Numbered from the stretch's first letter, positions 1 to 7,067 are shown. The stretch is 15,967 nucleotides of DNA from Bacteroidota bacterium (GCA_015222065.1 JADFUQ010000106.1:1-15967); one strand, 5' to 3'. The notes: generated from the letters alone by a model not told the origin. A program made the numbers and translations.

Positions 1-74
1 CTTCCCTACGGGGCAGGCAAAATACAAATAAATTACAATATTCAAAAATTCAATGATCAAAACGGTTTCGGTCA

Positions 75-111
75 CCCGCCTGCCCAAAGTGCCTTTGGTA
101 CGGCGGGCAGG
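75..111. repeat. GC-rich nested hairpin inside repeat copy A
   Basis: CCTGCCC (79-85) and GGGCAGG (105-111) are inverted repeats. A second palindrome, CCAAAG-TGC-CTTTGG (84-98), overlaps the left arm, so two alternative folds are possible. The base composition is strikingly GC-rich against an AT-rich surround, as expected of a separately acquired REP-like unit. A related GGGGCAGGC lies at 11-19. Confidence 0.5.
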
Positions 112-218
112 TTTGATAATTGATATTTGGAATTTATTTGTTATTTGTTTTTTGTTATTTGGTGCTTTAATTCATATTTTGTTTGACTTTATTGACAGAC
201 ACTAATTTAATAACTTCC

Positions 219-249
219 TTGGTCTTGTATCAAATTTGTTATTAATTTG
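219..249 (+). promoter_or_regulatory. Possible Bacteroidota-type promoter for the yajC operon
   Basis: TTG (219-221) is followed after 20 nt by TTAATTTG (242-249), one mismatch from the Bacteroidota -7 consensus TAnnTTTG. The -7 box lies about 45 nt upstream of the yajC start. The match is suggestive only, because such AT-rich strings are frequent here. Confidence 0.35.
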
Positions 250-295
250 CATGAGCATTTTTTTTGAAATTTAAATAATAATAAAAAATTTAGTG

Positions 296-619
296 ATGAA
301 CAATTTACTCTATGTTTTACTAATGGCTCCCAGAACTGAGGACCAGAATCCATTAATGACATTTTTACCCTTAATTTTGATTATTGTAGTTTTTTATTTT
401 TTCATGATCAGACCACAGGTTCAAAAGCAAAAGGATCTGAGAAAATACAGGGAATCGCTTAATAAAGGTGATAAGATAATTACTACAGGTGGCATTTATG
501 GTAAGGTTGTTGATATTAAAGACAATACCATTATTATTGATGTCGGTGAACAGGTACGACTCAAAATAGATAAGAGTGCTGTCCTTAAGGATGCCGCTGA
601 TCTGACTACTCGAAAGTAA
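296..619 (+). CDS. yajC: Preprotein translocase accessory subunit YajC
   Basis: This is YajC, the small single-pass inner-membrane protein that associates with SecDF and SecYEG during protein export. The 107-residue product has one strongly hydrophobic helix at about residues 20-40 (FLPLILIIVVFYFFMIRPQ). It is followed by the family signature MIRPQxQKQK and a small basic beta-rich cytoplasmic domain containing GDKIITTGGIYGKV. Length and architecture are normal for the family. A GTG directly precedes the ATG at 296; I choose the ATG. There is no Shine-Dalgarno sequence, which is normal in Bacteroidota. The gene lies 59 bp before ybbR in the conserved Bacteroidota order yajC-ybbR-coaE, often preceded by nusB, which would lie outside this window. 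Identification is secure. Confidence 0.95.
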   Translation: MNNLLYVLLMAPRTEDQNPLMTFLPLILIIVVFYFFMIRPQVQKQKDLRKYRESLNKGDKIITTGGIYGKVVDIKDNTIIIDVGEQVRLKIDKSAVLKDAADLTTRK

Positions 620-678
620 TATAAACGTTTTAGGGTTATATGGTATCTGAAGAATAAACTCAAAACTTTAACCAGGAA

Positions 679-1680
679 TTGAAGACTAGTATAATAAAGA
701 ATGCCAAGGATCAATTGTACCGGGTTAAGTTCAAACTTGACAGGAAGGTTCTGGTATTTCTCTTTTTTCTGGTTTTGTCAACTATGTTTTGGTTTCTGAA
801 TGAATTGAGTAAAGATACTACTACACTTATTACATACCCTGTTAAATACAATAATATTCCGGGAAACAAGGTGCTTGTAAGAGAATTACCGGATGAGTTT
901 GATCTTCTGGTCAAAGCCACGGGATTTTCACTTTTAAAGCATAAACTTGCAGGAAGACTTACACCAATAGTATTTGATATCAGTCACTATTCTTATAATA
1001 CATTGTCTGATGGCAGTGCCTCAAAATTCTTTATTTTAACATCCGGTTCACTTGCAAGGGTTAACCAGCAATTCGGTTCTGATATTAAGGTGCTTGACAT
1101 TTCTCCTGATACTCTGATATTTGAATTTGATGAGCGTGTACAGAAAAAAGTACCTGTTAAAATTAATACTGATGTTGAATTCGGGCAACAATATATGATA
1201 GGAGGGAAAATTACTTCTCAACCAGATAGTGTAATAATATCCGGACCGGGTGTTGTTATTGATACAATAGAATGGGTTGAAACTCAGTCTCAGAAGTTTA
1301 CTTCGGTTGACCAGGATATTAGAAAGAATATTGGTTTAATTACAATTGAAAATGTTGATTTTTCAACCAGGAAAGTTATTGTTATAGTACCGGTTGAACG
1401 TTTCACTGAAGCCAGATTTTCCGTTCCTGTGAATGTAGTTAATATCCCGGATACTCTTGAATTAAAGACATTCCCGGGTTCCATTAATGTTACCTGCAGG
1501 GTTCCGTTAAGTGACTATGATAAGCTGACTGTTAATCTTTTTAGGGCAATAGTTGACTATTCAGTTGTTAAAGGTAACTATTCTAATAAGCTTAAGGTTC
1601 GGTTAATCAGTACACCGGAATATGTTACCAATATACAGATTTATCCAATAAGTGTTGAGTTTATTGTGGAGAAAAAATGA
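679..1680 (+). CDS. YbbR-like domain-containing membrane protein (CdaR-like)
   Basis: The 333-residue protein has a short basic N-terminus, one transmembrane helix at about residues 25-41 (VLVFLFFLVLSTMFWFL) and a long extracytoplasmic beta-rich region with YbbR-type repeats. In Firmicutes, YbbR/CdaR regulates the diadenylate cyclase CdaA; in Bacteroidota the role is not established, and no cyclase gene lies in this window. The start is TTG at 679. No in-frame ATG or GTG lies between the upstream in-frame stop (655-657) and the membrane segment, so TTG is the only good start. The stop overlaps the coaE start by four bases (ATGA), implying translational coupling. The position between yajC and coaE is typical for Bacteroidota and supports the family call. 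Confidence 0.85.
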   Translation: MKTSIIKNAKDQLYRVKFKLDRKVLVFLFFLVLSTMFWFLNELSKDTTTLITYPVKYNNIPGNKVLVRELPDEFDLLVKATGFSLLKHKLAGRLTPIVFDISHYSYNTLSDGSASKFFILTSGSLARVNQQFGSDIKVLDISPDTLIFEFDERVQKKVPVKINTDVEFGQQYMIGGKITSQPDSVIISGPGVVIDTIEWVETQSQKFTSVDQDIRKNIGLITIENVDFSTRKVIVIVPVERFTEARFSVPVNVVNIPDTLELKTFPGSINVTCRVPLSDYDKLTVNLFRAIVDYSVVKGNYSNKLKVRLISTPEYVTNIQIYPISVEFIVEKK

Positions 1681-2264
1681 AAAAAGTTGGAGTAACAGGT
1701 GGTATTGGTAGCGGAAAATCTTTAGTATGTAAAATTTTCCGTTGTCTCAATGTGCCTGTGTTTTCTGCAGATGATGAAGCTAAGGTCCTTCTGGAAACTG
1801 ATCCTGAAATTAGATTGGCTCTTACAGGATTTTTTGGAGAAGAACTTTACTTGTCCGGTAAACTTAATAAGCAAATGCTGGCTGGTCTTATTTTCAACGA
1901 TAGAAAGAATATAGATATTGTGAATAAGGCTGTTCATCCTGCTGTTTTAGAACGATTTACAGAATGGGTTAACTTTCAGACAAAATCGGCTTATGTTATT
2001 ATGGAAGCAGCAATAATTTTTGAGACAGGCACCGATCGTTTTCTTGATAAGGTTATAAATATTACTGCTCCTGAAGCTATAAGGATTGAACGGGTTTGTA
2101 AGCGTGACGGTGTTAGTAAAGAAAAGGTGATTGAACGGATAAATAATCAGTTAACTGAAAAAGAAAGAAAAGAGAAGGCGAATATTAATTTGGTGAATGA
2201 TGGAAGAGTGATGTTACTTCCACAGATACTTGAAGTACATAAACTTTTATCAGGGAATGTATAA
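1677..2264 (+). CDS. coaE: Dephospho-CoA kinase
   Basis: This cytosolic enzyme phosphorylates the 3'-hydroxyl of the ribose of dephospho-CoA using ATP, the last step of coenzyme A synthesis. The 195-residue product has the P-loop GGIGSGKS at residues 8-15 and the SADDEAK segment that follows in the family. It also has a lid region with RIERVCKRDGVS and the C-terminal R.nnQ...E..kKAN segment followed by the typical N-x-G-like end (NDGR). Length is normal (about 195-205). The ATG overlaps the ybbR stop (ATGA), so it is the third gene of the yajC-ybbR-coaE operon. Downstream is a non-coding repeat rather than another operon gene. High confidence. Confidence 0.96.
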   Translation: MKKVGVTGGIGSGKSLVCKIFRCLNVPVFSADDEAKVLLETDPEIRLALTGFFGEELYLSGKLNKQMLAGLIFNDRKNIDIVNKAVHPAVLERFTEWVNFQTKSAYVIMEAAIIFETGTDRFLDKVINITAPEAIRIERVCKRDGVSKEKVIERINNQLTEKERKEKANINLVNDGRVMLLPQILEVHKLLSGNV

Positions 2265-2272
2265 TTTGAGTT

Positions 2273-2528
2273 TGTCTATAAAGTCCGAAAGTTTATATAA
2301 ATATTAAAAACCACAAAAAACAAGCACCAAAATACAAATAAATCTCAAGTTTCAAAATTCAAAAAAAGAAAATATAAAGAAGAAAAAATAATGTATTAGT
2401 AAATTCTGTTTTGAATTTTTATTTTTTTGTTATTTGAAATTTATTTGTTTTTTGTTATTTGATATTTGTTTCTTTAATTCAAAATTTGCTTGACTTTATC
2501 GATATACATTTTAGAATCTGTCTATAAA
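2273..2528. repeat. Intergenic repeat copy B (MITE-like) between coaE and the J-domain gene
   Basis: The 286-bp gene-free gap between coaE and the next gene is filled by this element. ATAAAGTC (2278-2285) is a perfect inverted match of GACTTTAT (2492-2499), like short terminal inverted repeats. Inside, ACAAATAAAT and TTCAAAATTCAA motifs (about 2330-2362) face ATTTGTTATTTG motifs (about 2429-2470), forming an imperfect palindrome. TGTCTATAAA occurs at both borders (2273-2282 and 2519-2528), resembling a target duplication or part of the ends. The right end strongly resembles copy A at the window start, in the same orientation. No protein is encoded. The element type is inferred, not proven. 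Confidence 0.6.
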
Positions 2529-2550
2529 CTTAATACAACATTGAATTATT

Positions 2551-3273
2551 ATGGGAAAATTTAGTAAATGGATTGCAGGTGGACTAGGATGGGCGTTTTT
2601 TGGACCTATTGGCGGTTTGCTGGGTTTTGCGCTTGGATCAATGATGGATAATCAGGACCAACAGGCAATACAGGGTCAGCAGAAACAAACAACTACAGGT
2701 GCTTATGCTATGAGTCTTCTTGTACTTGTGGCTGCTGTAATGCGTGCGGATGGGAAAGTTGTGCGTGCTGAACTTGATTACGTTAAACAATATTTTGTGA
2801 AGGCATTTGGACAGGATTCTGCAAGGGAAGGTATCAGGATGCTTGGTGATTTGCTTAAACAGGAAATACCGCTAAGAGATGTTTCCCTGCAAATAAAACA
2901 AAATCTGGATTACTCTTCACGTTTACAGTTGCTTCATTTTCTTTTTGGTATTTCAGCAGCTGATGGCAGGGTGGACCCGAACGAAATTAGGGTAATTGAA
3001 CAGATTGCTTCATACCTGGGGCTTTCAAAAAAGGATACAGATTCAATTAAGTACATGTTCATAGCGAAAATTGATTCAGCATATAAAATACTTGAAGTCG
3101 ATCGTAATGCTAGCGCTGAAGATTTAAAAAAAGCCTATCGTAAAATGGCTAATAAATACCATCCTGATAAGGTAAGTCATCTGGGAGAGGATTTTAGAAT
3201 TGCTGCAAAAGAGAAATTTCAAAAAGTGAATGAGGCATATAACCAAATAAAGAAAGAAAGGAAAATTGCCTGA
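2551..3273 (+). CDS. TerB and J-domain co-chaperone (DjlA-like)
   Basis: The 240-residue protein has three parts. Residues 8-31 form a Gly-rich hydrophobic segment (AGGLGWAFFGPIGGLLG...), a glycine-zipper-like membrane-associating stretch. Residues about 50-165 form a TerB-like helical domain with two acidic repeats, MRADGKVVRAE and SAADGRVDPNE. Residues about 174-240 form a C-terminal J domain with the HPD tripeptide at 204-206 (KYHPDKV). The J domain stimulates the ATPase of DnaK; TerB domains occur in tellurite-resistance and DjlA proteins. The layout (N-terminal membrane segment, TerB, J) matches DjlA-type co-chaperones, though I do not assign the symbol. The ATG is preceded by no Shine-Dalgarno sequence. 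The gene appears monocistronic, with repeats on both sides. Confidence 0.88.
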   Translation: MGKFSKWIAGGLGWAFFGPIGGLLGFALGSMMDNQDQQAIQGQQKQTTTGAYAMSLLVLVAAVMRADGKVVRAELDYVKQYFVKAFGQDSAREGIRMLGDLLKQEIPLRDVSLQIKQNLDYSSRLQLLHFLFGISAADGRVDPNEIRVIEQIASYLGLSKKDTDSIKYMFIAKIDSAYKILEVDRNASAEDLKKAYRKMANKYHPDKVSHLGEDFRIAAKEKFQKVNEAYNQIKKERKIA

Positions 3274-3307
3274 ACCCGTAACTCGTAACATGAAACTCGT
3301 AACTCTT
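3273..3307. repeat. Heptamer tandem repeat, five units of AACTCGT type
   Basis: Five consecutive 7-nt units run in phase from the last base of the J-domain gene stop codon: AACCCGT, AACTCGT, AACATGA, AACTCGT, AACTCTT. A similar 7-nt series of AACCAGT type occurs at 15736-15766. The units are degenerate and no spacer is present, so this is not CRISPR. Function is unknown. Confidence 0.6.
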
Positions 3308-3330
3308 TGAAAGAATGTAGAATGCCTGCC

Positions 3331-3370
3331 GCGTGAAATGCGACAAAGGAGCATATTTCACTGTGGTAAA
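3331..3370. repeat. Short copy of GTGAAAT palindromic repeat (inverted relative to 4001-4086)
   Basis: This 40-nt piece contains GTGAAATGCGAC directly joined to a segment reading GGAGCATATTTCACTG. Both halves are found, in the same order, in the reverse complement of the longer repeat at 4001-4086. There they are separated by about 45 nt. It therefore looks like an internally deleted copy in opposite orientation. The two copies bracket the DUF5606 gene. Confidence 0.6.
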
Positions 3371-3501
3371 ATTTTGAATATAGAATGAAGAAAAAGAAAA
3401 GTTAGTAGGGAAGACACTGAATAGTTACAAAATATAATATTTGATCAATTTTGTCATAAAACTTTTTTTACTTTTACTTTTTATTTTTAAACTATTAAAC
3501 T

Positions 3502-3999
3502 ATGGACTTGAAGGATATTTTTGCTATTTCGGGTAAACCCGGATTATATAAATTCATCTCGCAGGGAAGAAATAGCCTCATGATAGTAGAAAACCTGGAA
3601 GATAAAAAACGGACTACTGCTTTTACAACTGCTAAAATTAGTTCCCTGGAGGATATTGCCATATTTACCGATACCGAAGATATGGCCCTGAAAGATGTAT
3701 TTAAAGCTATATATGAAAAAGAGAACGGTGCTGCTTCAATAGACCATAAATCCTCAGGTAAAGTGTTGGGAAAATACTTCGATGAAGTTATTCCTGCTTA
3801 CGACAGGAAAAGAGTATATGTTTCTGATATTAAAAAAGTGGTTCTTTGGTATAATATCCTTCAAAAACTGGAACTTCTGGATTTTTCTGAAGATAAAGAT
3901 GACAAAGATGAAAAAGATTCTGAGAAGCCGGATGAAAAACAAAACAAAAACAAAGACAAAGACAAAGAATCAGGGAAAGGAAAAGGGAAGACCACCTGA
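3502..3999 (+). CDS. DUF5606-type conserved Bacteroidota protein, function unknown
   Basis: The 165-residue soluble protein starts MDLKDIFAISGKPGLYKF, the hallmark N-terminus of the DUF5606 family known from Bacteroidota. It continues with a small beta-rich domain (to about residue 55) and an alpha-helical region with DMALKDVFKAIYEKENG and YVSDIKKVVLWYNILQKLELLDF (to about residue 130). The tail from about 131 is highly charged and low-complexity, made almost only of K, D, E, G, N and S, and probably disordered. No signal peptide, membrane helix or catalytic motif is visible. No function has been assigned to the family as far as I know, and I assign none. The gene stands alone between two GTGAAAT-type repeats. 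The start is the first ATG of the frame at the conserved N-terminus. Confidence 0.85.
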   Translation: MDLKDIFAISGKPGLYKFISQGRNSLMIVENLEDKKRTTAFTTAKISSLEDIAIFTDTEDMALKDVFKAIYEKENGAASIDHKSSGKVLGKYFDEVIPAYDRKRVYVSDIKKVVLWYNILQKLELLDFSEDKDDKDEKDSEKPDEKQNKNKDKDKESGKGKGKTT

Positions 4000-4000
4000 T

Positions 4001-4086
4001 AACCCCAGTGAAATATGCTCCTTCCCTGGTGAAATGTTTTCGTGCCTCAAATTTCACAGGGCAAGCGTCGCATTTCACGGGGTAAA
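4001..4086. repeat. GTGAAAT palindromic repeat (long copy)
   Basis: Two GTGAAAT units (4008-4014, 4029-4035) face two ATTTCAC units (4051-4057, 4072-4078) with matching flanks (CCCCAGTGAAAT against ATTTCACGGGG; CCCTGGTGAAAT against ATTTCACAGGG). The whole forms a long imperfect hairpin starting one base after the DUF5606 stop codon. It may fold in the 3' end of that transcript. It is related to the short inverted copy at 3331-3370. Confidence 0.65.
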
Positions 4087-4130
4087 CCACTTAATGACAA
4101 TCTGGCTTTATCTCTAATTTATTCACTATT

Positions 4131-4297
4131 GATTTAAGAACAAGGAACACCGATTAGCGATTTTTGATTTACCCGTTGAATGTAGTAAACTATTCCGCAA
4201 AGTGAATTTGGGAATATTGATTTTTTCAAATCAAATTTATTCATTTCGGTCTATTCTTCTATATTCTTAAATCGTTAATCCTTGTTCGATATTCAAT
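4131..4297. repeat. Imperfect palindromic repeat in the DUF5606-mazG gap
   Basis: The gap from 4000 to 4387 contains no gene. Its second half has GAACAAGGA and ATTAGCGATTT motifs on the left (about 4138-4163). Their inverted counterparts are AAATCGTTAAT and TCCTTGTTC on the right (about 4269-4288), separated by about 105 nt of AT-rich sequence. Further on, 4338-4360 carries a tandem TATGACTATCGTATGACCAT duplication. Between two convergent genes, these structures could contribute to transcription termination, but no canonical hairpin-plus-T-tract terminator is evident. Confidence 0.45.
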
Positions 4298-4387
4298 TAG
4301 TATTTCTCTTTTCTTAGCTTGAAAATAACACAATTGTATGACTATCGTATGACCATTGTATCTTCAACTCTTGGACCCTTCGACTCT

Positions 4388-5200
4388 TTAACCCTTAATT
4401 TCTTCGTCCTTCTTCACCTCTTCCCAAATCCGGTTCATTTCATCCAGACTTAGATACTCCAGCTTTTTTCCCTGTTGCTTGATGATCATTTCCATTTGTT
4501 GGAAACGGTATTTAAATTTGTTATTAGTTCGTTCAAGTGAGTTTTCAGGGTCAATCCCATATAATCTTGCAGCATTGATAATACTGAATAATAAGTCGCC
4601 TATTTCTTCCTCCAGTTTTTCTTTGCCTCCGTACTCTTTTATTTCTTTCTCTGATAGTTTGAGTAGTTCTTCTCTTACTTCACCTATCTCCTCATTTATC
4701 TTTTCCCAGATTTCCGAACGGTCTTCCCAATCGAACCCTACTCCATGAACTTTTTCCTGCAGTCGGTTAGCTTTAATCAGTGACGGGAGTGATTTAGGGA
4801 TTCCATCAAGAACTGATTTTTTTCCATTACGAAGTTTGATTTTTTCCCAGTTTTCCATTACCTCTTCTTCATCCGCAACCTTAGTGTTTCCAAATACATG
4901 AGGGTGCCTGGTTATCAGCTTTTTATTGATTGAGTTAAGTATATCAGTCATATTGAACGTTCCGTTCTCAGAGCCAAGTTTGGCATAAAAAGCAATATGG
5001 AGCATAAGGTCACCAAGTTCGTCTTTTATTTCCGCCGGGTTTTTTTTCAGAATAGCATCTGCAAGTTCATATGTTTCTTCAATAGTCAATTTTCGTAAAC
5101 TTTCGAATGTTTGTTTACGATCCCATGGACATTTCTCGCGTAACTCATCCATAATATCCAGTAATTCTTTAAATGCCGCGAGCCTTGAATCCTTTTTCAT
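4388..5200 (-). CDS. mazG: Nucleoside triphosphate pyrophosphohydrolase MazG
   Basis: MazG hydrolyses (d)NTPs to the monophosphates and pyrophosphate, acting as a nucleotide-pool sanitiser. The 270-residue protein has two MazG-type helical domains. The first opens with LLDIMDELREKCPWDRKQTFESL and contains the metal-binding EExxE...ExxD signature (E41, E42, E45; E61, D64 in KDELGDLMLHIAFYAKL). The second, at about residues 160-250, has EEEIGDLLFSIINAARLYG and NKFKYRFQ. Size and two-domain form match the classic enterobacterial MazG, not the short phage form. The start ATG is two bases beyond the stop of the upstream SAM-hydrolase-like gene, so the two are cotranscribed. No mazEF toxin genes are near, so a link to a toxin-antitoxin system is not supported. 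The final codons run into a degenerate direct-repeat tail. Confidence 0.95.
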   Translation of the reverse strand: MKKDSRLAAFKELLDIMDELREKCPWDRKQTFESLRKLTIEETYELADAILKKNPAEIKDELGDLMLHIAFYAKLGSENGTFNMTDILNSINKKLITRHPHVFGNTKVADEEEVMENWEKIKLRNGKKSVLDGIPKSLPSLIKANRLQEKVHGVGFDWEDRSEIWEKINEEIGEVREELLKLSEKEIKEYGGKEKLEEEIGDLLFSIINAARLYGIDPENSLERTNNKFKYRFQQMEMIIKQQGKKLEYLSLDEMNRIWEEVKKDEEIKG

Positions 5201-5202
5201 AG

Positions 5203-5994
5203 TTACTTTTTCTTCTTATCCAGAAAATCTATCCTGACAGTTGAGCCGATTGAAAGGTTGAGAAGATCGGTGAGATTTGCCTTGTTCATAGCTATTTCAA
5301 GCAGTCCCAATGAGTTAAATAGTGCTAGTAATTCTCCGATTGGCGTTTCTGAGTATGTTTTGTTGATATGTGTTATTTTATATTTCCGGCTTTGAATATA
5401 AATTTCAAACGGTTGATTTTTCCCTACCCGGTCAAACAACTCATTTGTAATATTAGTGATAGCATTCCTGTATGAATCAATATAAATCACACTACCGGTA
5501 ATTACCTTATCATCAATAGTAGCTCGAAGTGGAATTCTGGTAATAAGTTCACTCATTTCTTTACCAAGCTCAGTGATTTGCTTCCCTTTTGCAAGTTCAC
5601 ATGCAGTTTCAGCAAACAGGCTGATACAAGGAAAAGTTGGATAGTTATTCTTTTTTTTGTTAAGCTGGATGATCTTTTCCGGCTTTTCTTTGGCGATAAG
5701 TGAAAAGATACCGTTATCACATCCGATAAAAAAATGTCCGTTCAATTTGATTGCTACATAATTATTCCCTTTATCAGGTATGGCATCTACTCCGATAATA
5801 TGAATGGTTCCTTCAGGAAAATGGTTATAACTATTCTTAAGAACGAAAGCAGCCTGGCTGGTGTTAAAAGGAGGTATCTGATGTGAAATGTCCACAATAT
5901 GGATATCAGCACATTTGGTGAGGATAGTTCCTTTTAGTGCACCTGTATAGAAGTCATTTTGTTTCCAATCAGTAGTCAGGGTAATTATTGGCAT
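5203..5994 (-). CDS. SAM hydrolase/halogenase-like protein (DUF62 family), divergent active site
   Basis: The 263-residue protein belongs to the DUF62 family of S-adenosylmethionine hydroxide adenosyltransferases, relatives of fluorinase and chlorinase that split SAM to adenosine and methionine. Visible family features are the N-terminal ITLTTDWKQNDFYTGALKG, the VDISHQIPPF segment, GVD (D70), GCDNGIFS (91-98), YIDSYRNAITNI (171-182) and LLEIAMN near the C-terminus. Canonical enzymes use an Asp-Arg-His triad. Here the Asp (D70) is present, but the usual Arg after VDPGVG is replaced by AIPDKGNN, and the usual HGRD..A motif reads CISLFAETA, with no His. The enzyme may thus work differently or bind without catalysis. 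The first ATG fits the family N-terminus. The gene is followed two bases later by mazG and diverges from phoH. Confidence 0.85.
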   Translation of the reverse strand: MPIITLTTDWKQNDFYTGALKGTILTKCADIHIVDISHQIPPFNTSQAAFVLKNSYNHFPEGTIHIIGVDAIPDKGNNYVAIKLNGHFFIGCDNGIFSLIAKEKPEKIIQLNKKKNNYPTFPCISLFAETACELAKGKQITELGKEMSELITRIPLRATIDDKVITGSVIYIDSYRNAITNITNELFDRVGKNQPFEIYIQSRKYKITHINKTYSETPIGELLALFNSLGLLEIAMNKANLTDLLNLSIGSTVRIDFLDKKKK

Positions 5995-6083
5995 AAAGAA
6001 AAAAACTTCCGTTAAAGGTTATTAATCATCGAAAAAAAAACTAATTTGCAATTGTCAAAAGTAATGAATATTTAACAGAATTG

Positions 6084-7037
6084 ATGACCCAAAAGATTTT
6101 ATATTTAGAGGATATTGATCCGGTAAACATTTATGGATCCAATAATAGTTTGTTAAATAAAATCATTGATTCCTTTCCAAAGCTGAAAATAATTGCAAGA
6201 GGTAACGAAATTAAAGTTATTGGTGAGGAATCACTTATTGCTGAATTTGAGGAAAAATTTGAGAGACTTATTGAATTTTACCTTAAATATAACAGATTGG
6301 AGGAAGCTGATATAGATAAGTTGTTTTTTGACTCAGTTATGCAGGCTCACATAAAAAACGGAGATCTTGATGAAGCATTGATTTTCGGCAACGGAGGTCA
6401 GCCAATCAAGGCAAGAACGGTTAATCAGATTAGCCTGGTTAAGGATTATTTCCTGAACGATTTGCTAATGGTGGTAGGACCTGCCGGTACAGGAAAAACT
6501 TATATGGCAATAGCCCTCGCTGTAAGAGCATTACGAAATAAGGAAGTTGACAAGATAATACTTACCCGGCCGGCAGTTGAAGCCGGAGAACATCTTGGAT
6601 TTCTTCCCGGTGATGTAAAGGAAAAACTGGAACCATACTTTCAACCACTCTATGATGCACTGAGGGATATGATGCCTGCAAAAAAACTGGTGGGGTATGT
6701 TGAGGATGGAATTATTCAAATAGCTCCACTTGCCTATATGCGTGGACGAACACTTGAAAATGCAGTGGTTATTTTAGACGAGGCACAAAATTCCACTGTA
6801 AATCAGTTAAAGATGTTCCTGACCAGAATGGGACAATCATCTAAATTTATTGTTACAGGAGATATTACTCAAATAGATCTGCCCAGGAAATCTGATTCAG
6901 GTTTATGGCAGGCAGTAAATATTCTTAAAGGAATAGATGGCATATCAATTCTGGAGTTCGATGAACGGGATATTGTGCGTCATAAGCTGGTAAAGCATAT
7001 TGTTCGGGCATATGAGAAGAAAGAAAGGCAAAAGTAG
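6084..7037 (+). CDS. PhoH family ATPase
   Basis: The 317-residue cytoplasmic P-loop ATPase belongs to the PhoH/PhoL group, thought to act on RNA (linked to ribosome/RNA maturation with YbeY in other bacteria). Residues about 1-110 form the N-terminal domain (small alpha/beta, possibly KH-like). Residues about 115-315 form the ATPase core, with Walker A GPAGTGKT (132-139), TRPAVEAGEHLGFLPGD, and Walker B VVILDEAQNST (D232, E233). VTGDITQIDLP follows as the sensor region. All expected motifs are intact. TTG immediately precedes the ATG at 6084; I choose the ATG. The 5' gap to the divergent DUF62 gene is only 89 bp and must hold both promoters. purC lies downstream in the same direction, after a long inverted repeat. 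Confidence 0.95.
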   Translation: MTQKILYLEDIDPVNIYGSNNSLLNKIIDSFPKLKIIARGNEIKVIGEESLIAEFEEKFERLIEFYLKYNRLEEADIDKLFFDSVMQAHIKNGDLDEALIFGNGGQPIKARTVNQISLVKDYFLNDLLMVVGPAGTGKTYMAIALAVRALRNKEVDKIILTRPAVEAGEHLGFLPGDVKEKLEPYFQPLYDALRDMMPAKKLVGYVEDGIIQIAPLAYMRGRTLENAVVILDEAQNSTVNQLKMFLTRMGQSSKFIVTGDITQIDLPRKSDSGLWQAVNILKGIDGISILEFDERDIVRHKLVKHIVRAYEKKERQK

Positions 7038-7067
7038 GAATCTGAATCGTTTTATTGGTTGAAAAAG

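Larger units (their letters stand above)
1..295. repeat. Gene-free stretch with intergenic repeat copy A (MITE-like, degenerate)
   Basis: No coding region is seen in these 295 bases before yajC. Most of the stretch is an imperfect palindrome. A left arm rich in AAATACAAATAAATT and TTCAAAAATTCAA motifs (about 18-56) pairs with a right arm of ATTTGTTATTTG-type motifs (about 121-170). A GC-rich hairpin at 75-111 sits between the arms. The right end (about 168-201, CTTTAATTCA...TTGACTTTATTGACAGACA) closely matches the right end of a second copy near 2473-2507 in the same orientation. The left end is either cut by the window edge or degenerate. Repeat status is based on the two copies seen here; no transposase is attached. 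Confidence 0.6.

Noticed and set aside
3782..4117. Open frames on both strands over the 3' half of the DUF5606 gene and the following repeat
   Set aside because: They overlap the real gene in other frames, are low-complexity (KTKTKTK, runs of F and L) and match no recognisable family.
4388..5200. mazG as part of a toxin-antitoxin module
   Set aside because: No mazE or mazF-like genes lie nearby; the neighbours are a DUF62 gene and intergenic repeats.
6056..6063. Minus-strand TACTTTTG as -7 box for the DUF62-mazG operon
   Set aside because: It matches TAnnTTTG, but no TTTG or TTG stands 19-21 nt upstream, and part of that region is already phoH coding sequence. Not strong enough to list.
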